DNA from: DATATV01 sp035551355
GTDB taxonomy: Bacteria > Actinomycetota > Actinomycetes > Mycobacteriales > Pseudonocardiaceae
Assembly (NCBI GenBank): GCA_035551355.1
Contig: DASZNF010000039.1
Span: 1-14,738 of the forward strand
Reading direction: 5' to 3'
Length of the DNA: 14,738 bases
The position numbers were made by a program, and so were the translations under genes. Shown here one piece after another: positions 7,901-13,163 of the stretch. The notes below the pieces were generated by a model that did not search any database, had not been told where the DNA came from, and worked only from the letters and a program-made list of their open reading frames with translations. How positions within the stretch are numbered: the stretch's first letter is position 1; each line of letters begins with the position of its first letter.

Positions 7901-8317
7901 CTACCCGGCGCGGCCGACGGCGATGCCGCTCCGGATGCCGCGCTTTCCCAGCTACAGCAGGCGTTTTACGACAGCGAATGGGCCGAGCGCACGCCCTACG
8001 AGGTGGAGGTTCCGTTCGAGACGGAGATCGCCGGGGTCACCGTGCGCGGCCGGATGGACGCGGTGTTCGCCGATCCCGACGGCGGCTGGACCGTCGTGGA
8101 CTGGAAGACCGGGAGCCCGCCCCCCGACGAGCGGGCTCCCGCGTTGACCGTGCAGCTTGCCGCGTACCGGCTCGCCTGGGCTGCCCTGTCCGGGTCCGAT
8201 GTGGACAGCGTCCGGGCGGCTTTCCACTATGTCGCAAGCAATCGCACGGTCCGCCCCGCCGACCTACTTGATGCCGGGGGCCTGCGCGAGTTGCTGCGCG
8301 CGGTCCCCGAGGCGTGA
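4907..8317 (+). CDS. adnB: AdnB: UvrD-like helicase/RecB-family nuclease subunit of the AdnAB complex
   Basis: A protein of 1136 aa from a GTG whose last two bases form the TG of the adnA TGA (GTGA), implying translational coupling; AGGTGG lies a few bases upstream. Motifs: Walker A GAGAGKT (39-45), Ia LTFTRKAA, motif II DEYQ (284-287), motif III GDPAQAIYGWRG (about 313-324), motif IV LTSFRNP, motif V VLTVHAAKGLEWQ (about 715-727) and motif VI RRLLYVALTRSER (about 800-812). The C-terminal nuclease has GTAFHGW (about 977), a GRMDAVF strand, VVDWKTG with Asp1065 and Lys1067, and VQLAAYR. In AdnAB this subunit is the lead motor, and its nuclease cuts one strand of the resected duplex. A Pro/Ala/Thr/Ser-rich stretch (about 341-398) separates motif III from motif IV. 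The frame is open back to 3326, but that part overlaps adnA coding sequence and is not protein-like. Confidence 0.93.
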   Translation: MTGFVSPQDVAAALGLPAPTAEQAAVIAAPIEPALVVAGAGAGKTETMAARVVWLVANGVVTPDRVLGLTFTRKAARQLADRVRARLRRLAGANLLDRIDPSGERRTAVLAGEPTVLTYHAYAGRIVGEHGLRLPVEPGARLLTETAAWQLAHRVVATWADDLDTDRVPATVTAQLLALAGELAEHLVDAATIHTHAERLTRVIESAPKGPRQSEALSQKTQEVITAQRFRVALLPLVEEYALAKRKIGALDFADQMALAAVLGGEHDEVIAGERERYGTVLLDEYQDTGHAQRVLLRALFGSGAGIPVTAVGDPAQAIYGWRGASAANLPRFRSDFPRQIPVPESALALADSAPDPATTTGRRPESAATANRTPAQGSTDSAAESAPATAELSVEPAARYGLLTSFRNPPEVLALANAVATPLRTAGLDVDDLRPRPGAPAGDVRAALLPDVRAEREWIADAVARRWHEQVDAVGTPPTAAVLVRRRADMADLAHALRARGLPVEVVGLGGLLAEPEVRDLVSALRLLVDPLAGTAAMRLLTGSRWRIGAADLAALWHRAGQLTAVEYRRHHDNVDDQLAAVADALPGENAEQAGLADALDDPGPAEQFSRDGYTRIRRLGTELSGLRRRLDAPLPELVADTERTLLLDIEAMSRPGGIGRAHLDAFADVVADYAATSPSATLPALLDYLATAERAEDGLEPGEVEVAEDRVQVLTVHAAKGLEWQVVAVPHLVVGVFPGRRKSSCWLRSVTELPADLRGDSIDLPTLRLQNDWNRKEIEQALEEHNDEFEQRRLIEDRRLLYVALTRSERCLLVSGHWWGETGAKPRGPSPFLSEIQQAMEEQWPAAGTVAEWAEEPEEGDANPLTEEVRTERWPADPLGDRRSAVRTGAELVLDELHRPTLGIDDDADDPDGWGRDVDVLLAERAAAAQRRESVALPEQLTVSQLVELADDPAALAARLRRPLPHAPNPSARRGTAFHGWLEQKFSSGRLLDIDELPGAADGDAAPDAALSQLQQAFYDSEWAERTPYEVEVPFETEIAGVTVRGRMDAVFADPDGGWTVVDWKTGSPPPDERAPALTVQLAAYRLAWAALSGSDVDSVRAAFHYVASNRTVRPADLLDAGGLRELLRAVPEA
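8111..8140 (+). repeat. Perfect 10-bp inverted repeat inside adnB
   Basis: GGGAGCCCGC (8111-8120) and GCGGGCTCCC (8131-8140) flank a 10-nt loop. It begins two codons after the catalytic DWK codons and would form a very stable mRNA hairpin within the nuclease-coding part. No U-tract follows, so it is not a typical intrinsic terminator. Confidence 0.8.
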
Positions 8318-8346
8318 TTCCGGGGCGAATGTTCCAGCGCTGAAGA

Positions 8347-8745
8347 TCAGCCGGTGGCGGCGAGCCAGCGGGAGGTGTTCGGGCTCACCGCCACCCAGCA
8401 CCCGGCCGCGGTCTGCGCGGTCCGGACCGTACCGGCCAAACCTGGCACGCGGTCGTCCGGTAGCGAGAGCAACTGCGCCAGTACCTCCGCAGCGTGGCCG
8501 GAGTTTTCCCACAGGGTCTGGGTGGGCGACATGACATCCCGTTCGTCGGCGGGCATCCGCACCGCTCGCGCATCGGTTTCCCCGTGCAGCCACATCACGT
8601 CGACCACGTTGTCGTGCGCACGGACCCCGACCACGGCGAGCACGCTGCCGCCGGACGCTTTGGGATGGAGAAAGCGAAAACCTCGCGCCACCAGGGCGCG
8701 CAGCTGACTTTCGGTGTCGCCGAAAGAATCAGCTGAGTAGGTCAT
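8347..8745 (-). CDS. Protein of unknown function, partner of the DUF397 gene
   Basis: I do not recognise this 132-aa protein. It appears soluble, with no signal peptide or membrane segment. A helical N-terminus (TESQLRALVARGFRFLHP) is followed by a beta-rich stretch (VLAVVGVRAHDNVVDVMWLHG), an acidic/Met-containing middle and a helix with AAEVLAQLLSLPDD. The ATG at 8745 is preceded by GGGGAG four bases upstream, which favours it over a TTG one codon earlier. It overlaps the end of the DUF397 gene by 17 nt, so the two are almost certainly one operon and translationally linked. It ends 29 bp from the convergent adnB stop. The tight overlap suggests it belongs with the Scr1/DUF397 module, but no biochemical role can be assigned. 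Confidence 0.7.
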   Translation of the reverse strand: MTYSADSFGDTESQLRALVARGFRFLHPKASGGSVLAVVGVRAHDNVVDVMWLHGETDARAVRMPADERDVMSPTQTLWENSGHAAEVLAQLLSLPDDRVPGLAGTVRTAQTAAGCWVAVSPNTSRWLAATG

Positions 8746-8968
8746 CAAACTCCCCGTCCCGCACGCCGCCGAAGAAGGCTTCGATCTCGGCGCGGGTGTA
8801 GATCAACGCGGGCCCCTCGGGGAACCGGGAGTTGCGCATGGCCACGCCGCCGTTGGTCAGCGGGGCCATCTCCACGCAGTTGCCCAGGGCACCGCTGCGC
8901 TGGCTTTTACGCCATCGTGCGCCAGTCAGGCTGTTCGCTGGAATTCCGTTCTGAGCTGCGCCGGCCAT
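8729..8968 (-). CDS. DUF397 domain-containing protein (partner of Scr1/WhiJ-type regulator)
   Basis: A protein of 79 aa with the whole DUF397 signature: ARWRKSQRSG (residues 17-26), CVEMA (31-35), VAMRNSRFPEGPAL (42-55) and a C-terminal helix. DUF397 proteins are small actinobacterial proteins usually encoded beside an XRE regulator. In Streptomyces, pairs of this kind (WhiJ-like/DUF397, Scr1/Scr2) affect development and secondary metabolism, and some have been described as toxin-antitoxin-like. The ATG at 8968 is supported by AAAGGTGG with a 6-nt spacer; the longer open frame back to 9121 runs through the promoter and is rejected. It lies 154 bp downstream of the regulator, with its own promoter and twin palindromes in between, and overlaps the following 132-aa gene. 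Confidence 0.9.
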   Translation of the reverse strand: MAGAAQNGIPANSLTGARWRKSQRSGALGNCVEMAPLTNGGVAMRNSRFPEGPALIYTRAEIEAFFGGVRDGEFDDLLS

Positions 8969-9006
8969 GACATTCCACCTTTCGTCCTGGTTCCTGCGAT
9001 GGCATC

Positions 9007-9071
9007 TGCACGTGCATCTGCCACTGCAAAGGACGCTAGCACGCGGTGGTGCAGGGGTAAATGCACGTGCA
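9007..9071. promoter_or_regulatory. Twin palindromic operator candidate TGCACGTGCA flanking the DUF397 promoter
   Basis: The perfect 10-bp palindrome TGCACGTGCA occurs at 9007-9016 and 9062-9071, centres 55 bp apart. Including the next base, the copies form an inverted pair (TGCACGTGCAT and ATGCACGTGCA). One abuts the -35 box and the other lies about 10-20 nt downstream of the predicted transcription start. A third, degenerate patch (GCATGCACCTGAACGTG, 9077-9093) lies next to the regulator stop. The arrangement fits dimer binding and looping or occlusion, most simply by the adjacent Scr1-like regulator. Confidence 0.65.
9033..9061 (-). promoter_or_regulatory. Predicted sigma70-type promoter of the DUF397 gene
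   Basis: On the - strand TTTACC (-35, 9056-9061) is followed by a 17-nt spacer and TAGCGT (-10, 9033-9038, matching TANNNT). Transcription would begin near 9026, giving a leader of about 58 nt that contains one copy of the palindrome and the Shine-Dalgarno. Confidence 0.55.
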
Positions 9072-9122
9072 CGCGGGCATGCACCTGAACGTGAAGAACC
9101 ACCCGATAGGCTGAAAATCAAC

Positions 9123-10001
9123 TCAGATTTCGGCGCGCACCTTGGTCAGCAACTGTCGGGTCTGCTCCGGCGTCTCGGCGTCCACGGCCAAGCGGTCCAT
9201 GGCCCGGCTGTACGCCTCGATCTCGTCCAGTTTCTCCAGGTAGAGTGCGCCGGTGAGGTGCTCGATGTAGGCGATGTTGGGCAGTTCCGGCTCGGCGAAG
9301 CGCAGCAGCGTGAACGCGCCCTCGGCGGCGTAACCGCTCATGTCGTAGGGCACCACCTGCAGGGAGATGTGCGGCATCGAGGTGAGTTCCAGCAGGTGAT
9401 CGATCTGCTCCAACCGCACCTGACGGCCGCCGAGCGGCCGGTGCAGCACCGACTCGTCGATCACCGCCCACACCCGGGGAGCGTTGGGGCCACTGAGAAT
9501 CCGCTTGCGCCGCATGCGCAACGTGACCAGCCGCTCGGTGTCGGAGTTGACCGTTTCCGGGCGGCCGTGGCTGACCACCGCGCGCGCGTACGACTCGGTC
9601 TGCAGCAGACCCGGCACGAACTGAAGCTCGTAGATCTGCAACCGCGCCGCGGCTTCCTCGAGTCCGACGAAATCCTCGAACCACTTGGGCATCAGGTCGT
9701 TGTAGCTGTGCCACCAACCCGGCCGGTTGGACTGTTTTGCCAGCTCAAGGAATTTTTCCCGGTCCTGGGAATCGGTGACGCCGTACATGGTGAGCAGATC
9801 GGCGACGTCGCGTTCCTTGACCCCGACCCGGCCCAGCTCCAACCGGCTGATCTTGGATTCCGAACCTCGGATGTTGTAACCCGCCTCGGCCCGGCTGATA
9901 CCGGCCCGCTCCCGCAGCCTGCGCAGCTGCGTGCCCAGGATCATTCGTCGGACGGTAGGGCCAGTACCTTCGTCACCGCCTGCAACGCTGGGCGTGGTCA
10001 T
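9123..10001 (-). CDS. Scr1/WhiJ-like XRE-family regulator with DUF5753 domain
   Basis: A protein of 292 aa, typical for this family (about 270-300). A helix-turn-helix occupies roughly residues 20-75: ILGTQLRRLRERAGISRAEA, then SESKISRLELG as the recognition helix. The rest is a DUF5753 ligand/partner domain with conserved stretches such as FEDFVGLEEAA, VWAVIDESVLHRPLGG, ISLQVVPYDMSGYAAEGAFTLL and IAYIEHLTGALYLEK. Proteins of this type are annotated as Scr1-family antitoxin-like transcriptional regulators and normally pair with DUF397 proteins, as here. The ATG at 10001 has GGAAGG 6 nt upstream; an upstream extension to 10079 lacks family similarity. It is divergent from the DUF574 methyltransferase. 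It probably binds the palindromes before the DUF397 gene and possibly its own promoter. Confidence 0.92.
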   Translation of the reverse strand: MTTPSVAGGDEGTGPTVRRMILGTQLRRLRERAGISRAEAGYNIRGSESKISRLELGRVGVKERDVADLLTMYGVTDSQDREKFLELAKQSNRPGWWHSYNDLMPKWFEDFVGLEEAAARLQIYELQFVPGLLQTESYARAVVSHGRPETVNSDTERLVTLRMRRKRILSGPNAPRVWAVIDESVLHRPLGGRQVRLEQIDHLLELTSMPHISLQVVPYDMSGYAAEGAFTLLRFAEPELPNIAYIEHLTGALYLEKLDEIEAYSRAMDRLAVDAETPEQTRQLLTKVRAEI

Positions 10002-10038
10002 GGTGGGCCTTCCGTCCGTACCTGCGATTACCTGACCG

Positions 10039-10072
10039 ATCCTAGCGGACACAAAAGTGCTGGACCGTTCAA
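10039..10072 (-). promoter_or_regulatory. Weak promoter candidate for the Scr1-like regulator
   Basis: TAGGAT (10039-10044) is a good -10 on the - strand, 37 nt upstream of the ATG. The best -35, TTGAAC (10067-10072), is 22 nt away, longer than usual, so the -35 assignment is doubtful. Confidence 0.3.
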
Positions 10073-10107
10073 AATACACCGGCCAGCGCTAGGGTCAAGG
10101 GTCCCAT

Positions 10108-10136
10108 TTTACGCCGGTTGCGCAAGCCCTTAGGCT
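10108..10136 (+). promoter_or_regulatory. Predicted promoter of the DUF574 methyltransferase gene
   Basis: TTTACG (10108-10113), a 17-nt spacer and TAGGCT (10131-10136) form a plausible sigma70-type promoter. Transcription would start near 10143, leaving a leader of about 38 nt that holds GGAG 6 nt before the chosen ATG. Confidence 0.5.
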
Positions 10137-10180
10137 GACTGCTGGTTTGCTCACACCCCCGAATGTCATCGGAGACAGTG

Positions 10181-11017
10181 ATGTCCGATACCGTCGCACG
10201 CACCGATCCCAAGCCCCCGGTCGGCGTCGACCCGACCCGGGCGAGCATCGCCCGCGTTTATGATGCCTTCCTCAATGGGAAGGACAACTACGAGATAGAC
10301 CGGGAAGTTCTTCGGGGGGTGCAGAAGGCCGCTCCGGAGGCGCAGGAGCTGGCCACCGAGAACCGGGGCTTCCTGATCCGCGCGTGCCGGTTCCTGGCTT
10401 CACAGACCGGAATCAACCAGTTCCTGGACTGCGGCTCTGGTCTGCCGACGGCCGAGAACACCCACCAGGTGGTGCAGCGGCTCAACCCGGACGCCCGCGT
10501 GGTGTACGTGGACAACGACCCGGTGGTGCTCGCGCACGGGCGCGCGCTGCTGGAGGAGAACGACCTGACCCACTTCGTCTCCGCCGACATCTTCGACCCG
10601 CAGGCGGTGCTGGAGAACGAAACCGTGCGCAAGCACATCGACTTCACCCAGCCGGTGGCGCTGTTGCAGATGGGCACCCTGCACCACTTCGACGGCCCGT
10701 CCGAGCGCCCCCGGGAGATCATGCGGCAGTACATCGACGCGCTGCCCTCGGGTTCCTACGTCGGCCTGAGCCACTTCCTGGACCCGGAGAACGAGTACAG
10801 CGAAGTGGCCCGCAAGATGGAACACATGTTCCTGCACAGCCCCATGGGTTCGGGCACCTTCCGCACCCGGGCTCAGGTCGAGGAACTGTTCGAGGGCTTG
10901 GATCTGGTCGAGCCGGGCCTGACCCTGTGCGCCCAGTGGTGGCCGGACGGCCCGCAGCTCAGGCCGCTCAACCAGGTGCAGTACTGCATCGCCGGTGCGG
11001 TGGGCCGCAAGCCCTGA
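10181..11017 (+). CDS. SAM-dependent methyltransferase, DUF574/Methyltransf_19 family
   Basis: A protein of 278 aa, the normal size of this actinobacterial family. The N-terminal family signature IARVYDAFLNGKDNYEIDRE lies at about residues 23-42. SAM-binding motif I is FLDCGSGLPTAENTH (about 81-95); the acidic strand 2 motif is VVYVDNDP (about 107-114), the next is SADIFDP, and LLQMGTLHHFD is the motif IV region. Family substrates are largely unknown; related enzymes are found in secondary-metabolite clusters and beside Scr1/DUF397 genes. The start at 10181 is chosen because GGAG lies 6 nt upstream; the in-frame ATG at 10163 has no Shine-Dalgarno. It is divergent from the Scr1-like gene across a 179-bp region and is followed by a strong hairpin. 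Confidence 0.92.
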   Translation: MSDTVARTDPKPPVGVDPTRASIARVYDAFLNGKDNYEIDREVLRGVQKAAPEAQELATENRGFLIRACRFLASQTGINQFLDCGSGLPTAENTHQVVQRLNPDARVVYVDNDPVVLAHGRALLEENDLTHFVSADIFDPQAVLENETVRKHIDFTQPVALLQMGTLHHFDGPSERPREIMRQYIDALPSGSYVGLSHFLDPENEYSEVARKMEHMFLHSPMGSGTFRTRAQVEELFEGLDLVEPGLTLCAQWWPDGPQLRPLNQVQYCIAGAVGRKP

Positions 11018-11044
11018 CCCGCACTCCTCAGCCACAGCGGCGGA

Positions 11045-11081
11045 AAGTGGCCGGTCGCCCGGAAAAGGCGGCCGGCCACTT
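11045..11081. terminator. Strong hairpin between convergent genes
   Basis: A 15-bp stem with one G-T wobble (AAGTGGCCGGTCGCC, 11045-11059, with 11067-11081) closes a 7-nt loop CGGAAAA. It lies 28 bp after the methyltransferase stop and 21 bp from the stop of the convergent gene at 11103, so it can serve both. There is no U-tract, as is common in high-GC actinomycetes. Confidence 0.75.
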
Positions 11082-11102
11082 CGCTGTACGTCTACTGTGG
11101 AC

Positions 11103-11699
11103 CTACTCGGAGGACTCGGAAGAGTTGGCCTCGGAGGACTCGGAAGAGTTGGCGATGTCCTCGCGCGGCACCTCGGACAGGTATCTACCGCGCAGAATGC
11201 GGTCGTACAACACTTCTTGCAGCCAGCGCCCGTACAACGAGGGCCCGAACTCCCCGGACCGGTCCTCCGGCGGCACGATCACCCGCGCGCCCGAGGTGTC
11301 CGACCAGGCCACCACGCCGACGCCGTAGTAGTCCAGTTCGCTTACCTGCAAGGGACTTCCGGCGCCGACCAGAGTGTCAGGCAGCACCACGGCGCACGGC
11401 GCGAGACTGATCAGCGAGCCGCACGCGGTCAGCGCACGCTCCGCGTCGGACTCGGCCATGAGCAATCCGGCCAGCTCTACCGCGGGCAGCGGCGAGCGGT
11501 CCCGCGGCCCTGGCGTGAACCAGGTGCGGAACCAGGACGGATCGGGCTGCGGCGGCCAGCCATTCGCCTGGCGCCAGCGATCCACGTCTTCGCGCATGCG
11601 GACGACCGCGGAGACTCGGTGTCCGAGCACTCCGACGTCCGGAACGACGAAACCGCGCCAGCCAAGTGCGGACGCGGCGTGCAGTGGGGATAACGGCAC
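11103..11699 (-). CDS. Protein of unknown function with duplicated Ser/Glu tail, third gene of two-component operon
   Basis: An unrecognised 198-aa protein. It appears soluble and globular over residues 1-180, with Trp/Pro-rich WPPQPDPSWFRTWFTPG, a segment ALTACGSLISLAPCAVVLPD and Tyr/Arg-rich YDRILRGRY before an acidic tail. The tail is two exact copies of ANSSESSE, encoded by a 24-bp tandem repeat. The start is a GTG at 11699, nine bases after the kinase stop and in the same frame, with only a TAG and three codons between. No proper Shine-Dalgarno is present. TAGTAT ends 6 nt before the GTG, the geometry of a leaderless start, although cotranscription with the kinase is equally likely. Its position suggests an accessory or target of the two-component system; no function is proposed. 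Confidence 0.75.
   Translation of the reverse strand: MPLSPLHAASALGWRGFVVPDVGVLGHRVSAVVRMREDVDRWRQANGWPPQPDPSWFRTWFTPGPRDRSPLPAVELAGLLMAESDAERALTACGSLISLAPCAVVLPDTLVGAGSPLQVSELDYYGVGVVAWSDTSGARVIVPPEDRSGEFGPSLYGRWLQEVLYDRILRGRYLSEVPREDIANSSESSEANSSESSE
11106..11153. repeat. Exact 24-bp tandem duplication at the 3' end of a coding gene
   Basis: Positions 11106-11129 and 11130-11153 are identical 24-bp units that begin CTCGGAGGACTCGG. Each unit itself contains two GGA(G/A)GA-like steps. On the - strand they encode ANSSESSE twice at the extreme C-terminus, one base after the TAG-proximal end, and keep the frame. Confidence 0.95.
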
Positions 11700-11705
11700 A
11701 ACCCC

Positions 11706-11711
11706 ATACTA
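11706..11711 (-). promoter_or_regulatory. Candidate -10 box for a leaderless transcript
   Basis: TAGTAT on the - strand overlaps the amber stop of the histidine kinase and ends 6 nt before the GTG at 11699, so transcription would begin at the start codon. No convincing -35 is found 16-19 bp upstream. Confidence 0.4.
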
Positions 11712-13163
11712 CAGGTTCACGGGTGATTCCCCTTGTTCTGTAGCACGATCTTCAGGTTTCCAACTCGCCGGTAGCAACAACCGGAACACTGCGCCTTCGT
11801 GTCCTGGCGGCACAATCTCGCAGCTCAGCTCGCCGCCGTGGGCGCGGGCGAACCCCCGGGCGATGGCAAGGCCGAGTCCGGAACCGCCGGATCGCCGGTC
11901 TCGGGCCGCGTCCAACCGCACCAGCCGGTCGAAGATGCGATCCCGTTCCTGCGCGGGAACTCCGTGTCCACTGTCGATTACCAGAATCTCGGCAAAAGGT
12001 CCCGCAGCCGCAAGGCGCAGCGTTATTCGTCCATTTGGTCCAGTCGCCTGCCGGGCATTGTCCAGCAGATTCGCCACGATCTGCGTTATCCGGGCCGCAT
12101 CCGCGGAAACCGTCAGTTCCGGCCCGGTGACCTCCACGGTCGACGAAGGCGACAACAACCGCACCCGCTCGGCCTGTCCCTGAGCCAGCGCCCGCAGTGC
12201 CACCGGCTCCCGGTGCAGTTCCACGCCCGCGTCGATGCGGGCCAGATCGAGCAGATCGTCCACCAGTTGCGAGGCCCGCCGGGATTCCCGGATCAGCAGC
12301 AGGTGCAGGCGTTCCCGTTCGGCCGGCTCGGTGTCCGGCGGTTGCTGCAGCACCGCCTCGGCCACCGCGGCCACCCCGGCGATCGGCGTGCGCAGCTCGT
12401 GCGCGGCGTCGGCCACGAACTGCTTGGTGCGCTCGGCGGAAGCTCGGGCCGCAGCCTCGGCGATCCGCGCCGCCTCCGCGGATTGCCGGGCCATCGCCTC
12501 GGTGCCCTCCAGCGCGTCCAGCATGTCGTCGAACGCGGCCGCGGTCCGCCCCAGCTCGGTGTCCTTTCGGGTCGGCCACAGCCGTCTGCCCCGCAGGCCG
12601 CCTGCGATGGTGCGCGCCAGGCTGGTCATGGTGTCCAGCGGTCTGAGCGCCACCCGCACGATCCACACCAGCACGGCCGCGGTGACCACCAGCGCGCCCA
12701 GCCCGGTCAGCAGCAGCAACCGGCGCAGCCGGGCCTGCGCGGCACTGAGCACGGTGGTGTCCAGCTGAAGGATGAGATGGGCCCCGTTGAGCTCCCCATA
12801 CCCGGCCAGCGTGACCTGCCGCGAGTGCACCGGCACGCTGGCCAGGTTCTGGCGGGACAGGCTGCCGAAGGTCTCCCCGTCGGTGAGCTCCAGCAGCGCC
12901 CGCACCCCGCCGGTGTCGATCCGGTTGATCAGCACCCGCTCGCCGACGCCCTGCCGGGCCAGTTGCTGGGCCAGTGTGACCCGGTCGTTGAGCACGGTCG
13001 TGGCGTCCCGGTTGGTTGCCACCCCGAACAGGATGTTGACCAGCACGATCACCGCCACCAGCACCACCAGCAGCACGGCCAGGACCAGCACGGTCACCCG
13101 GCGGCGCAGCGAGGCGGTGTGCAGCCCGCGCGGGGGCGGCGTCGGCAGCGGTGTGGTGGTCAT
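11709..13163 (-). CDS. Membrane sensor histidine kinase (HAMP, HisKA, HATPase_c)
   Basis: A protein of 484 aa. TM1 spans residues 24-47, an extracytoplasmic sensor of about 100 residues follows (48-147), then TM2 (148-170), HAMP (171-225) and a short Ala-rich coiled coil (225-247). The HisKA H-box AHELRTP (254-260) has phospho-acceptor His255. The HATPase domain shows the N-box NLLDNARQA (365-373), G1 DSGHGVP (397-403), F-box IFDRLVRLD and G2 GGSGLGLA (426-433). All catalytic motifs are intact, so it should autophosphorylate and pass phosphate to the adjacent regulator. The ATG at 13163 overlaps the regulator stop by 4 nt (ATGA) and has AGGGG 4 nt upstream. The small sensor lacks Cys residues and suggests a periplasmic or envelope signal, but the stimulus is not evident. 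It ends in TAG in frame with the next gene. Confidence 0.94.
   Translation of the reverse strand: MTTTPLPTPPPRGLHTASLRRRVTVLVLAVLLVVLVAVIVLVNILFGVATNRDATTVLNDRVTLAQQLARQGVGERVLINRIDTGGVRALLELTDGETFGSLSRQNLASVPVHSRQVTLAGYGELNGAHLILQLDTTVLSAAQARLRRLLLLTGLGALVVTAAVLVWIVRVALRPLDTMTSLARTIAGGLRGRRLWPTRKDTELGRTAAAFDDMLDALEGTEAMARQSAEAARIAEAAARASAERTKQFVADAAHELRTPIAGVAAVAEAVLQQPPDTEPAERERLHLLLIRESRRASQLVDDLLDLARIDAGVELHREPVALRALAQGQAERVRLLSPSSTVEVTGPELTVSADAARITQIVANLLDNARQATGPNGRITLRLAAAGPFAEILVIDSGHGVPAQERDRIFDRLVRLDAARDRRSGGSGLGLAIARGFARAHGGELSCEIVPPGHEGAVFRLLLPASWKPEDRATEQGESPVNL

Noticed and set aside
9001..9100. CRISPR-like or integron-like repeat array in the palindrome region
   Set aside because: Only two 10-bp copies exist with unequal surroundings, and there is no spacer-repeat periodicity; a promoter operator pair explains them better.
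8969..9121. Longer start of the DUF397 gene from the open frame back to 9121
   Set aside because: That segment is Arg/Cys/Ser-rich, contains the promoter and palindromes, and is unlike the family. AAAGGTGG before the ATG at 8968 marks the start.
11477..11707. Alternative ATG at 11707 opening a 76-aa frame
   Set aside because: Its translation is antisense-like in composition and in a different frame from the 198-aa gene, which has a better amino-acid pattern.
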